A stretch of DNA of 64,000 nt, taken from NCBI GenBank assembly GCA_027886175.1, contig JAJNNQ010000018.1, positions 22,487,001 to 22,551,000 on the forward strand, written 5' to 3'. This document shows positions 1 to 29,962 of the stretch, piece after piece (position 1 is the stretch's first letter; each line of letters begins with the position of its first letter). This stretch comes from Phylloscopus collybita. Its lineage: Eukaryota; Chordata; Aves; Passeriformes; Phylloscopidae. The notes under the pieces are model-generated. The model was not told the origin of the DNA. It did no database searches and saw only the letters and a list, made by a program, of their open reading frames with translations. Both the position numbers and the translations under genes were made by a program.

Positions 1-3000
1 TGCTAACTTTGACATATTTAACAAGATGGATAATCAACCAAAGTTGTTTTTTTCATTTGCAGTTACTTATGTTTAAAACTTGAATTTAGCCTTTTTAAAA
101 TAAATGTGTTGTTGACATGTCACTGACAGGACCATTGTTCCCAAACATTATTTAGTTTTGTAAGCCACGGGCAGAAAGACTTCTGGATCTGTAGCCTCTT
201 TTCCTTCCCAATATGGATACCAGATTGTCCCCTGGTTTTGACACTAATTGTCCCTTTGATAGAGGGTAAGTGATGGAGAGGGGATTGTTTTGTTTTTAAT
301 ACTTCTGTTTTAAAAAAAAATATGGGTTGTGTGTGTTGCTTCTCATCTTCAGGTTAGTTTCTCTTGCTTTAGAATTATCATAAATTCATGAGCAAGTCAC
401 TAAGTCCTAGAAGGGTGCTCTTTAAACAAACTAGAGCAAGTCTTGTGCTTAGTCTTAAGACTAAGCCCCCTCAATAAGCAGGCCTATACAAGGGGTGACT
501 ATGAGGAGAACCATCTGTTTCATGCAGATCTGTAAAAGGCTGCTGCCCTTTGCTATGCTAACTCACTCTTTCTTGTCACCTGTGAGGTGCTCTTCACTGG
601 CCCTGTTACGCATATGGACAGCTTGAATCCTGTAGGCATGTTAGGTTTTGGCTGGCCAGCAAAGTCCCCATTGTCAGCTGCATGTCTGTAGGCCTTCCCT
701 GAAGAAAGAGAATGTCCTCACAACTGCATTTAGTTTGATATCTTTATTCTTCTGTACTTCTGTTACTGACCAACACTGCTCAAATGGGTGTTCACTGAGC
801 CAGTTGCTGTTGCGAGTCTTTATTTGCAAGTTTCATACTGTCCCTCTGTTTCAAATAGATGCCTTTGCTCTAACACACCTTAGAATTGGTATGCTACTTA
901 GTTTTTACATCTTGAATTCTTTCAGTGAACAGAATGGATCAAAAAAAGGTACCAAATATTTTAAATGAGTCAATTGCAGTATAGTTCATTTCTGTATTTT
1001 GTATTTAGACATATACAATTTCTGCAAAGGTTGTAAAATGTTAACAGTGTCACTTGGGTTGGGCCAGCTCTTCAGTTTGGGTTATCAAGATCCTTTTTGC
1101 AGGTTACTGAGGTTTTAGAAACAGACTCATCATCATAATACTAAAGCAGAGAGCAACTCAAAGCTCTTTGTGTGGTGCTGAAAAAAAAATCATTCATTTA
1201 AGGTTCTTTAATGTTCCCTCTGCAATGAACAGGGAGGGAGTGTTTTGGCCACTAGAACCAAGCAGTTCTGCAAATACATGTGGTGGGTTAAAGCAGAATT
1301 GGCTTCTATTTTACAGACTATCTAACTTCATGCATTTATAGATCTTTTTACATTTTATTGTAATGGAACTTCAAAATACTGGTTCATTTTTTTTACCATT
1401 GAATTTCAGAAGTTTAGTTTTATGAAAAGAACTGTAATTGACTGTTTGAAAATAGGTCCAGATAACTATTTCTGTCTTACTCCGTTAATGTTGTTTGGCT
1501 CTTCTTCTGGAGCTGAGTGAGTGCAGAGTCTGAGAAGTCTTTATGTGCAGCTTGGATAGCTATGAAATAGTCTCACATGTTCAGCCAGAGTGAATAAATG
1601 GCAGTTAGCTGAGCTTACTTTCTCGCCCATGTTCTGCCCAGGACTAGCTTTAACATTCCAGCATATGGCCTGCTTTCTGACTTCAAGAAGCTTTACCTCA
1701 AAGAATTACTGATTATTTTTTTTTCTCTTTGGATTGTACTAGGGAACGAGAGGAGGTTAGTACAGGAAGCCCTGACTTCAGCCCTGACCCTATTAACTTG
1801 ATCATGAAATGGTTTAAGAGCAGACAAAACTGACCAATTTGAAGACTTGGATCAGTAGGTACCTGTTTTTAAGCATTCACAAATGTACAGTGTGTTTGTC
1901 TGCTGTGTAATCAAGTCAGTTTGGAAATTGTGATGTATTAAGTTAGAAGTGGGTTATCATAGAATTTACAAGTGTTGAATCTTAACCTTGTCTCTGGGAA
2001 TCCATTTTAGAGCAGCTTGTCTTTAGAAGGGAGAAAAGCATCTGGAAAAATCTTCATAATCTAGATAAATCCTGTGTAAAACTTCTGAAATGGTCAGTGT
2101 TTAAAAATTACTAGTGTCCATTTGGTTTCTAGTTGCACTTGTTGAGGAAATTGTGTTCAAGCTTCTGCCTTTAAGTATCTTTCTGCTGTGTCACACTGCA
2201 TATAACTTTGAATTTTGGATTGCAAAGACACTTCAGAAATAATTCTGGCAGTTAGCATTTGCAGACTGCTTGGTTACATTTCAGCCTTGCCATATCCTTT
2301 TTGGGAAGCAAATCCCCCCACTCTTCTCTGAGGCTTTTTGTTCAAGAGAACCTGTTTTGCCAAAGTCTGGTAAAAATAATGAAACCTGTTGAAACTGCTT
2401 CTGAAAATGTAAGAGTTACAAGTCCAAGATTTCACGCTTTTTTATTCAGTAATTCGCTGAGCATGAAAGCCAAGAAAACCTCTTTGCATCTACTAAAAAA
2501 AACTCCAATAAGGGTTTGTGCTAGGCAAACCTACAGCATGTATGCTGTCACAGTATGTGTAGGTTGGATTGCTGCTTTGATATTTATGTACTGACCAGAA
2601 ATCTGTCTCCTTTTTCTCCTGGCAGTAGAAATGAATGAAAGAACCAATCTTGAGAGATCACAAAGGAAGAAAAGCTGCTTAAGAAATAAAACTTCAGTCT
2701 CTGCCAACTTTTCAGAGACATTTTAATTGGAAATGACTCCTGGTATTTCTTAAGAGATGCAAAATTGAAAAGAAAATGAAGGCTGCTTTTGAACAAAGGA
2801 TTTTGCCCAGTACTGTATATTGGCTAACTTACTCATAAATATACAATAGTTACCTTCCCAGTACCTCTCTGAAGAACTAAGCAAGCAAGTTTTTGCCTCT
2901 GTTAAGCAGAGTAAAGAGTTTAGAACCATTACTGTTTTTAAGGCTAATGGCCATACTCTTTCACTCGTAGGAAAATTGAGAAGCTCCTATTACCGAGCAT

Positions 3001-5445
3001 CAGCAAAGAGTGAGAGATCTGCTTCTTGTTATAAACTGGCCTTCCCAAGTAGATCTTTGTCTTAAGGAACCTGATTCATAGTTTTCCTTTAGTTCTTTGG
3101 CAGAGAAGAAACCAATTTTTTTGTGTGTCAGAATATTCAGGGCCTTAATTTGTTTTCTACACGACATAAACTTTTGTGTGTAGTATGTATATGGTATATT
3201 TAACTCTTTAGTTGCTATATCTTTTCCCTTCTAAGTAGCTTCCTTAATGAACAGTTCTGGTTCTTGAGTTACAGGTGTAGTATGCTTCTGCTTTAGGCAA
3301 AAACTAAGGAGTGAGTTGACCAAACATCTGAAGGAATTGCATTATCTGTCCTCCTCTTGCTGTTTCCTTTAAGAGTTCAGATGTGGTACTCAGTATCAGA
3401 GCTGCACCTTCACAAAGAACAGGCAAGGGAAGTGTGCCCATAAAATCAGCAATTCTGTGCTGTGTCGATGAAGGACTGACACAGCAGAGATAGAGAAAAG
3501 GGGTAGTCAATCATGGCTTATTTTCAGCTGTACAGGGATATTTCATGTGCACTTGAACAAGTATCCCTAAATCAGGAATGCAGCTTTCAGTGCCTGAATG
3601 GATACTCCTCTAAAACTTTTCCACACCAAGTAAATACTTCTTTTCCTTCTGTGTAAATGTTGATTTCTTCACCTCTGAAAAGCATTTGGTTTACAGCTGT
3701 TTGCTTGTTCAGAAGCCATGTTATCCATTCAGGGAGATCATAGGAGGGGTTGGAGAACGCGTGAGCATGACTCATCATTTTATCTAAGAGAACACCTTGC
3801 AGCACTGGATCTGAAGCACTGTGCATGAGCCCCCTTGCTGCATCACAGAGAAGGAAACTTGTGAAGATGTATCCCAATATACAATGCTGAGTCAGAATGT
3901 ATATGGTTTATTTTTACAGTTTATATTCAGCCTATGAAAGTGTCAAGCATGTTGGGATCTGTGTGGATGGCACCTTCTGCATGGAGATTTGAGGCACCCT
4001 GCAGTCTGTTCTGTTTTAGCACTAGTGAAGTGCTGAGCTGTTCAGGAATGCTTAGCATGACCCCTCAGCAGGTGCATTATTGGCTTTGGTGCTGGACCTG
4101 ACGCTCAAGTGGCATTGGGCCACTGTTTGGGAAAAGTGCGAGTCATTTGACCTGCATGACCTGAACATGGTTTTAAAAAAAAAAAATCTCCAATGCCATT
4201 CTGATGGTTTTATATTCCTGTAAACATTCCCAGCCTTGCAGTTGTTCACCTGTTCAAGGATTCAGACATAATACCAGAGCACAAACATAAAGTGTGTGTG
4301 AAATATCGTGCTTTACCTTTCACTAAAAAGAGAAGCATTTGCTGCAGATGTTGGAGCTGTTGTGCTTATATCCCCAAAAGGGGCTGGGTGAAGCAGACGA
4401 TGACTGTGGTGTGCGTTGAAGGCCTTAAACTGTGATTCTTGGTATGAAGAATTAAAATTAAGACTGACCTTGAAGAATACAGTGGATTTTAACCCACAGA
4501 AGAATACTCGGTGCTCTTAATTAAGCAGTATGTACTGCTGTTTTCTTGGGAGGGAGAGGTTCAAAACTCAATTTATGTGTGACCCTGGCCAGCAGCTGTT
4601 TAAGGAGATGTCTGTACATGGGAACCAAAAGTAGTGCAGTTCTCTGCACAGATGTTCCTGTGTAGCTTACGTAGTTCCTGTGTATTCCATCAGTAACTTG
4701 TTCCTGGGCTGCTGGAAGTGGGAGATCTATTGAGACTGTCAGGGGCTTCGGAACCAGTGGCAGCTAGCAAATTCATTTCCTTAACGGTGGGTGAACAGGT
4801 TTCACATGAATATGCCAAGGGTTGGTGCCATTCCAAAAATACCCACAGTGAGGTGAAACATGCACTAAACTATCTGACTCTTCTTTTTTTTTTTTCTTTT
4901 TTCTTTTTTTTTTTCCCAAAGCTCATCCTATCCAGACAGTATTTCTGCTACCCCCTAATGGTATATTAAGCTTAATGCATCTCTAGCCTCCCAATGTTAA
5001 CTTTAGACCCATTTGAGAACTGAGAAATGCTGGAGCCTGAGGCTTTAGGCTAGCAGCCCCAAAGCCAATGGTGGCCCACATTTCCATGAGCCCTGGGCAG
5101 AATTACCAAATCACAGCACTTCATCTTAAATTGCACTGTATTCTTATGCATCTGTGTTGCTATAATGTACATATATATTGGATTTTTTTGTAGATAAGAC
5201 ATTTTAGATAAAATTTTTAAATGGGCTCCCCCCCAGATATTTTATGCCAGATGTCTAATTTTTTTTACACTTGTGATTAACATGAATATGAATACTCTGT
5301 GGGCAGGGAAAAAGATAAATGGATGGTACATTGGCTTTAAAAAGGTAACAATGCATGTTTAAAAAAATGGAGAAAAAATGCTTGGGAAAAATTCATTCAA
5401 ATATATTCTATGTTCTGCATAATAAAGACTTTTAAAAACCCACTG
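1..5445 (+). other. SPTLC2: Probable SPTLC2 3' untranslated region (partial)
   Basis: No SPTLC2 coding exon can be read here on either strand. The stretch is AT-rich, full of short stop-broken frames, and ends at a good AATAAA signal at 5421-5426 followed by a TG-rich stretch. In the conserved gene order SPTLC2 lies immediately upstream of ISM2 on the same strand, and its mammalian transcript has a several-kilobase 3' UTR. I therefore infer, from synteny rather than sequence identity, that this is the tail of SPTLC2, the long-chain-base subunit of serine palmitoyltransferase in the ER. Oligo-T/TC tracts lie near 4884-4915. An alternative reading with two small spliced coding exons (195-265 and 1743-1833) is given as a finding. 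Confidence 0.4.
5421..5426 (+). terminator. Poly(A) signal AATAAA, probable end of SPTLC2
   Basis: A canonical AATAAA on the + strand is followed within about 25 nt by a TG-rich stretch (TGTATTGTGATATTGG). It is the last strong signal before the ISM2 CpG island, so it is the likeliest cleavage site for the upstream gene. Assignment to SPTLC2 rests on synteny. Confidence 0.45.
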
Positions 5446-6439
5446 TATTGTGATATTGGCACTTTTTTTCGTTAATGAGGCTTTCCCTATTAAGGAGACT
5501 GAACCTTCTTCCTCTTCCTTCACAGTCCCTCTCCCACCCACCCCCAAAATAAAAACCTCGAAAAGATTCAACACAAGTTTCATACTGGAATGAGTGAGTA
5601 AAACCATAGCCTGTTTGAGAGGTCAGACAGATCATTGTTCCCCTCTAGCCTTGTACTCCAGAGCCAGGAAACTTTGCATGTGAGGTAGGTGCTTAGCTGC
5701 TTTTTAGCAGTCTCTGGTCCATCATACAGCAACAACTTTGATGTACAGTCTAGAAAAACGGCTTCTGTTGCAGGGAGATGCCTGCAGTCGTAGCTGCTGT
5801 TCCTGACGTGCAGCACTCCCACCATGAGTGCCTGCTCTAGCTCGGTGCTGGCCCCAAAAAGCTGCTGTGGTTGAAAGCTAGGCTGCTACCCTTGGGTGCT
5901 GTTAGAGTGTCAGACTGCTCTCAGCTGCCGTGCTGCTAATGAGATGTTTGAAAAGGCTTCTTGATCCATCTCGCATGGGATTCTTGACCTCACATCTGTC
6001 TTGCAGTTTGTGTCTTGCTTTAAACATTTCCTTCCATTCATCTCAGCCCTTGGTCTGCATAAACCAGATGTCGGTGTTTGAAAAGGAGGTGTAGGTCCTG
6101 ATTTCAGCTGTGTACAAATGGGCCCAGGTGATTTGCAGCTTTCTGCTAAGGCTCTGGAAATGTTGGGTTTTCCCTTCTAGGTCTCTCTGAGACTGTCCCA
6201 GCACTGGCAATTCTCCTCAGTGGGCTGCAAAACCTCCTTTCAGTGTCCTTCCATAATAATTTTTTCATAGTCCTTTCCCTAATTTCCTTCCTAGGCTCAT
6301 GAATGCCTGTGAAAATCCTGGAAAAGATGCTCTCTCCACCCCAAGTAAACAGCCACTCCATGTTTCCAACAGGCTTTGAGGGCTGGATAAGATGCTGCCG
6401 GCACAGAAGAGAGCAGATCATGGAATAGAAGACTTTGAG
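5446..6439. other. Intergenic interval with no gene seen
   Basis: About 1 kb between the putative upstream poly(A) site and the ISM2 CpG island. Only short incidental frames occur. GC content rises towards the right end, and no repeat family was recognised. Confidence 0.5.
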
Positions 6440-7296
6440 TGGCAGAAACTTTCTCCCGCAATTCGGGAACAGCCGGGGCTTTCACCGGGGAGCACAGAGC
6501 CCCGTTTCTGCTGTCGCGGGCCGGCACCGGGGCGGGGGGGCTCGTCGTCCGCTCCCGCAGAGCGGCCCCGGCCTTGGCGCTGGGAGAAAGGAGAAAAGGG
6601 GCGGCTTTTGCAAGTTCTTTTCCCCGGGAGCGCGGCGGGAGGCTCGGAGCCCCCTGCCCGGCCGCGTCCCCGCTCCCGCCCCTCCTTCCAGGGCGCCTCC
6701 ATCCTCCCCGCCTGGTGCGGCCGGGCCGGAGCCGCCGGGGCCCGCGGCCGCCCCGCCCCGCCGGGAGGGCGCTGCGGCGGCGGGGCTGCCCCGGCGGGAA
6801 GCGCCCGGTGCCGCGGGGCTCGTGCGGGGCCGGCGCCGCCGAGGCGCGGAACAAAGAGCCCCGGGCCGGGCCGGACCGGCCCCGCCGCAGGGGCAGCGCC
6901 CCGCGGGCACCGCCGGCTGGAGGGGGCGGCGGCCGCCCCGGCCATGCAGCTGCCGGGAGGGGAGGAGCGGAGCGGGCGGTGGCGCCCCGGAGGGGGCAGC
7001 GCCCGGAGGGAGAGGGGGGAGGTCTGGCAGTGCCGGCAGCCTCCGAGCGGGGCAGGGGCGCGGCGGGGCCGTGCCCGGGCCCGGCAGCCGCGGCGGTCGC
7101 CCGGGAGGGGCTGGCGCTCGCTTCGTACGAGCAGGAGCCTCTCCCCGCCGAGCGGCCTCCCGTCCGCCCTCCGGTGCCCGGCGTTGCCTGCGGAGCCTCG
7201 GCAGCACCGGGGAGTGACTCGGCGAGGGGAGGAGAAGAAGAGGAAAAGAAATCGGATTGCCGAAAGGATTAGGAAGTGGGGTGGGGAGCCGAAGCT

Positions 7297-7334
7297 CTCT
7301 CCCTCCCTCCGTCCCTCCCTCCCTCCCTTCCTCC
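7297..7334 (+). repeat. (CCCT)n simple repeat in ISM2 promoter
   Basis: An interrupted CCCT/CCGT tetranucleotide array gives a pyrimidine-only strand of nearly 40 nt inside the CpG island, about 370 nt upstream of the ISM2 start codon. Polypyrimidine tracts of this type are common in CpG-island promoters. Confidence 0.8.
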
Positions 7335-7526
7335 TCGCACACAGTTGTGAAGCTTTTCAGAGTCACCCTTCAGCATCAGTACCGGCAGGCGACCCGGGGG
7401 AGCCGCGGCAGCGGAAGGTGCTCGGCAAACTGCAAGAGCGATCAGAGGGAGCGGAGTGGCCCGGGCCGGCAGAACCTACCCCGGCCCCTGCCCGCGGGGC
7501 ACCGCATTCCCGGCCCCCGTGGTTTA

Positions 7527-7564
7527 TATATACATATACATATATATATATGTATGTGTATATA
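7527..7564 (+). repeat. AT-rich inverted repeat upstream of the ISM2 start codon
   Basis: Arms at 7527-7542 and 7549-7564 are reverse complements at 15 of 16 positions around a TATATA loop. As RNA the one mismatch becomes a G-U pair. This TA/CATA tract sits abruptly in GC-rich sequence about 140 nt before the ISM2 ATG, so it may lie in the 5' UTR. Confidence 0.7.
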
Positions 7565-7703
7565 TTGATATATATATAAGAATTTTTTTTTTCTTTTACG
7601 TTTTTACGCTTTTCTTGGAGGGCAGGATTTGGAGCATTAAGGGCGGGCGTGCTGCCAGACCGCCTGCCCTGGACGTGCGAGGTGGGGAGAGAGGAAGGGA
7701 GAG

Positions 7704-25340
<17,637 letters not shown>

Positions 25341-26735
25341 CCACAGCCACTCTCAAAAGGTGCCACCACCACCACCACTGGCTTGCACCCCTGCGCAGCC
25401 TGGCCAGCCCTGACCCTGCTCATGGGCTCCTCGGTGCCAGGCAAAATGGGGAGGATGTGCTGTCTGTCTCATCCCCTCAGAGCGGTGTCTCAGCCTCCCT
25501 CTGATTTCTGAGGGTGCTGGAGGTTATTGTGGTGCAGTCCCTGCCATGCCACCCATGGCAGTCCTGCAGTCCAGGGCTCCTGGCCTGGCATGTGGAGAGC
25601 AGCAGGGGCTGGGAGGTATAAAGGGAACAAGGGGCTGCTCTTGTCCGCTTTTATTCTCTATGACCTTTCAATGCAACCTGAAAGCCGAGCACAGGGTAAA
25701 GTGGGCTCAGCTCCTGCTGGCTTCCCATCACATTTGAGGAGCTGCCACAGGCATGGCTGCCTGCTCTTGTCTGTGCACCTGCCCAGGCACACACTGGTTT
25801 ATGTCTGAAACTGGGGGTAGGTCTTCCTGGGGAGTTCAGCCACACATACAGAGGAGGGCCTCCCCCATCCTTGGGTTTGTGCATGCACGGTTGGGAAGGA
25901 GCAGGGAAAGGCTTATCAGGGCCTGTGGGTCTGGGGGAGGGGGCTGCGGGGCAGGAGGAGACTGGCTGCCTGGGCTTCCTTGGCAAGATTGCATAGCCAC
26001 CAGAGTTTTAGCTGCCAAAGCTACACATAGGTGGACCTCAGAGGAGGTCAGCATGGGGACACACCACCTGTGTGCATTTCAGCCCCTCTGCCTTGGTGCT
26101 TGGGGGAACAGGGTGGTAGCATCTGTGCAAGTCACAGCACTAGCTCTCCAGCAGACCGTGGCCCTTTGGCAGTCTCAGAGGGTCTCAGGAGCACCTGTGA
26201 CACAGCCCAAAAGAAAGCCCTGTGTTTCCCACTCACAGCCCTGCCAGGGGCGGGAGGCACCTTGGCCACTGCTCGTGGTGTTGAGGAGCAAAAAGCACTG
26301 AGCCAAGCTAGGCCCTGCTGCATGCTGAGTCTGCCCGTGTCCCCAGCTGCTCCGTTCTGTGTCTGCCCAGGTCCCCACCTGGGGGCAGCCCAAACAAACT
26401 GAGCCGTGGACCCTTCAGGCTCGCTTCCAACCCAGGCTCACAAGTGTGGCTCCAGAGGAGCAAGACACACATGCTAATGATGTCAATACCTGGTGTCCAC
26501 AGATCAAGGATCATGATGCTCTCTGTTGGCACTTTGATCTTGCCTGGGCTTTATTCAGCTTTTCACACGTCCATGGCAGTGTCTTCCAGCATATTTTGGA
26601 AGCTTTTCTGCAGAGAAACTAGGCTGAGCACCTTTGTCCCTGGATATTCAGTTGCTGAACTGGCAGAAAATTTATAGCTTTTATTTAACAAATTTTATGC
26701 ATCAGGGGAAATAAAAGTCAAGAACACATCAAGAA
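25341..26735 (+). other. ISM2: ISM2 3' untranslated region (probable extent)
   Basis: It runs from the TAA stop to just beyond the AATAAA at 26710-26715. It includes a short (CCA)n run near 25362-25379 and is moderately GC-rich until about 26.5 kb. A further AATAAA at 28132-28137 could serve as a distal site. The extent is inferred from signals only. Confidence 0.5.
26710..26715 (+). terminator. ISM2: Poly(A) signal AATAAA, probable end of ISM2
   Basis: First canonical signal downstream of the ISM2 stop codon, in an AT-rich context after the GC-rich 3' UTR. Confidence 0.5.
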
Positions 26736-26739
26736 GAAT

Positions 26740-29700
26740 GGAGTAATTTCTACATTAGAGGTTTCATGCAAGGCTGCTAGCTACTCTGTGTACTTCTGCA
26801 GAGCACTGTTCAACCAAAAAATTGATTGCAGAGGTCCTTAGTTGACCATCCTTAGGGGAGTCTTTCTGGGGGTGTCTTTGTATCTGTTGAGTGTATGTTG
26901 ATCCATTTGCCTTAATTACTGATAGAATATTGCATCCTTGGTCATCCACACCTAAGACTTCATAGCTGGTAAAACAAAAGTATTAATGAAATTATAACTG
27001 AATTATTCTTACTCAACCATTATTACATCCTTATGGATATGGGTTCTATCAAAATACAGGCAGACATCATCCATTTCCCAACAGACATGCAGTCTGAGAT
27101 GGCCAGTGTTCTGTAAGTGGTGAGAAAGAAGAGAACCAAATAAGCATGGATGGAGACCTAGACTTCGAAACATTTTCATGATCCCTACATGTTCTCTAGC
27201 CCAGATGGTCATTCACTCCCTTGTTTCTGGCAAAGAGGTAGGTCATACAGAGGTGGTCAAGAGGGGGTGACAGTGATCTGGTGGCTTGGTTCTGGGAGCC
27301 AGGGAGCCTCAGCAAGAGACATGGAAGCAAACAAATCAAGCATCTGAAGCCATGGAAGGATGAGCTCGGTAACTGCAGTCATTCAGCGAGCGTATTTCTA
27401 CTCCCATACCATATGTCATCATTAACATCATCAGACTCTCAGTGGAGTTTTTTTACCATCAGTGCAGACTTCTTTAAAGCAACGTGTTGAACGTGTCTAG
27501 TGTTCAGTACTGGACCCACACATGGAAGCAGGACTTCTGCAGTCTTTCTTGAAGAGGACTAGCAAAAGCTCAGCCAATTTGTTTGTTAGACTGGCTGCTC
27601 TCTAAGGAAGTGCTCTTACAGTAAGAGTGTTACCCAGGATTTTTACCCTCCTCCTCTTTACACTGGCTATGTCAACCAGTCTAACCAGAAAAAAAAAAAC
27701 TTGTAATTTCTGTAATAACTGGAGTTCCTATTCAAGGGCTAGTAAAAAAATTTCTTGCATTGATACTCTCCTGTTCCCCGACACCCCCACAAAACCTAGT
27801 TGAGAGCCAAGTAGCTCTTCGGCCTTGCTGCCTCTGTGGTTTGAGCAATACAGGCACAAACTGGAGCATGAGAAACAAGCACCGTTGTTCCTCATACAAG
27901 CACCTTACACACCGTGGGGCTTTGCAGAACACCTTGAGAAAAGTAGACATTAGGCAGGTGTTTATTTTTCTATCCTGTCAAAGATTCTGTCCAGCCCACT
28001 GCTATTTAAGTGATAAATCTCTAAGCTTTCACTCCTTAAGTTTATTGGTTTTTTATATATATAATATATATATAAAATGTCTTTTATTCCCTCGAGATTT
28101 CGCAGAGAAGAGTTCTTTAATCTGATGCTGCAATAAAGCACTTTATATATGTGTATATGTCATGCTGATGTCATTCAGTTGTGACTGAAGCATGTGTTGC
28201 AATTCATTTTGGTTGAGAGGGATGATACTACGTTTAACCATGTAGATCTTGGGTTCCCAGCCCGAGTTAGGGCCCTGATGGCTTTGCTTCCTTCCCTTAA
28301 CATTTGCATTTGAAGTTGTCTGGCTGCAAAAGTCACAGGTAAGAAAGGCTGTCTGGAGCCCATGGGATGTGAGGTTCTGCTTACAGGGAAGGAAGCCTCC
28401 TACAGGAAGACCCTCAGGGTCAGAGGTGAGAAGCAAATGCATTGCCTGTGCCCTAGCCCTGACCTTGGGTTTTATTCCATGGTCAGCCTGGCCACAGCTG
28501 GGTACAGCACACCACTTTAAACAGGAGTATTAAGCATGGAAGCAGGGGGAAAAAAAAAACCAGCATCATCCCAGCTGAAAAACTGGTTAGGCAAACCACC
28601 TCCAGAGCCAACAGCTAATTATAGCAGGGGAATTTGCAAAGCTTTCCAGGGATCACAACTTTTTGTTGCTCTTAATTTAGTGTGTAAATCATAAACACTT
28701 CCAAGCTCTTGCTGTTTCCAGCTGTTTCCTCTCCTTCTCTCTTGCTCCTTTTGCTTTGTGCTGGCTGCACATCTGTGGGACTCTGCTTCACAGCTGCCTG
28801 CACCATTGCTGGCTAATGAGGAGCAGGTGACTCCTCTCAGTGAAGGATGCTATGGGCTTCCTACTGGCCTTCTGCAACATCAAAAACATTGTTGCAGGGA
28901 GCCCAAGCCAGGGGGGGGAGCAGGCTGAGCTCCACTCTGCTCAGAGAAAATCGCTCTTTCCCTGGAGGGGCAGTCAGCAGTTACTGCTATGTATATAACA
29001 TGCCTAATGTGCTTTTATCCTCTGCAACAAGGTCCTTGCTGTGTTGGATGATGAACCCTGCTGTGAAACTCCTGGGATATAGAAATCCCACAGCCAGAGG
29101 ATGGAAGCAGGAAGAATTCCTGCCCTAATTCTGCAGGTGCTGAAGACCTGGAGATGTCACCTGAAATCATAGAGTGAGTCTGTAGCAGTCTTAAGCTGCA
29201 CTTTTGCCTGCTGCTTTGATCACAAAACTTCTTGACCAGTTACTGTTGAGTTGTCTTAGTCTGCCAGCCTGGACTGGAGCTGAGCTGGACCAGTCCCCTG
29301 GCATCCAGCGTGCAGTGGTGTTTGCACACGGAAGGAGCCGTGCCCAGATTTTGCCAGGGCACAGGTGGGGTGAGTAAAGCCCATCTCTCAGGGATGAACA
29401 TGAGATTTTGTAGGAACAGAGATCCCATTACCTGTCTGATTTGTTTCAGGGCTCCAGCTCCAAGAATCCACTTCTTAGAGAACACACAAAAAGCCCAGAT
29501 GGGCCCAGAAGGATCTCCTCTGGAAGGAGAAAACAGAATGATAATGCCAGGAGAGTTTAGCTGAAGCCTGTGCAGCAGGCCTGAACTGCAATGCCTGGTA
29601 TTAACCTAGGAAAGAGGAAGGTGTGGTTGTGGTCTGTGGATCTTGACTTAAAACTAGTTCTAGAGAAGAAACAAACCTTTCAGATACCCCTTTTCTGGCC

Positions 29701-29896
29701 TGTGAAGGCACACACCCCACTGTGTGGCCACATCAGTCTTCAGTGCTGGTGGCACACCTCTGGAGCAGAAGACTAGAAAAAAAACAAACCCAACATGCTG
29801 CAGGTTTTCAGCTGCAGTCCTGCTGACCTCACTTTTCCACTTGGCCAAGATAATTTTTAATCCTAAACTTGTCTTCTACAGCACCAGTGGTAATGT

Positions 29897-29962
<66 letters not shown>

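Noticed and set aside
6392..7579. 395-codon open frame (+) and 294-codon frame (-) in the ISM2 CpG island
   Set aside because: Pro/Arg/Gly/Ala-rich on every frame of both strands, as expected in very GC-rich DNA with few stop triplets. No domain is visible, and the ISM2 signal-peptide exon explains the region.
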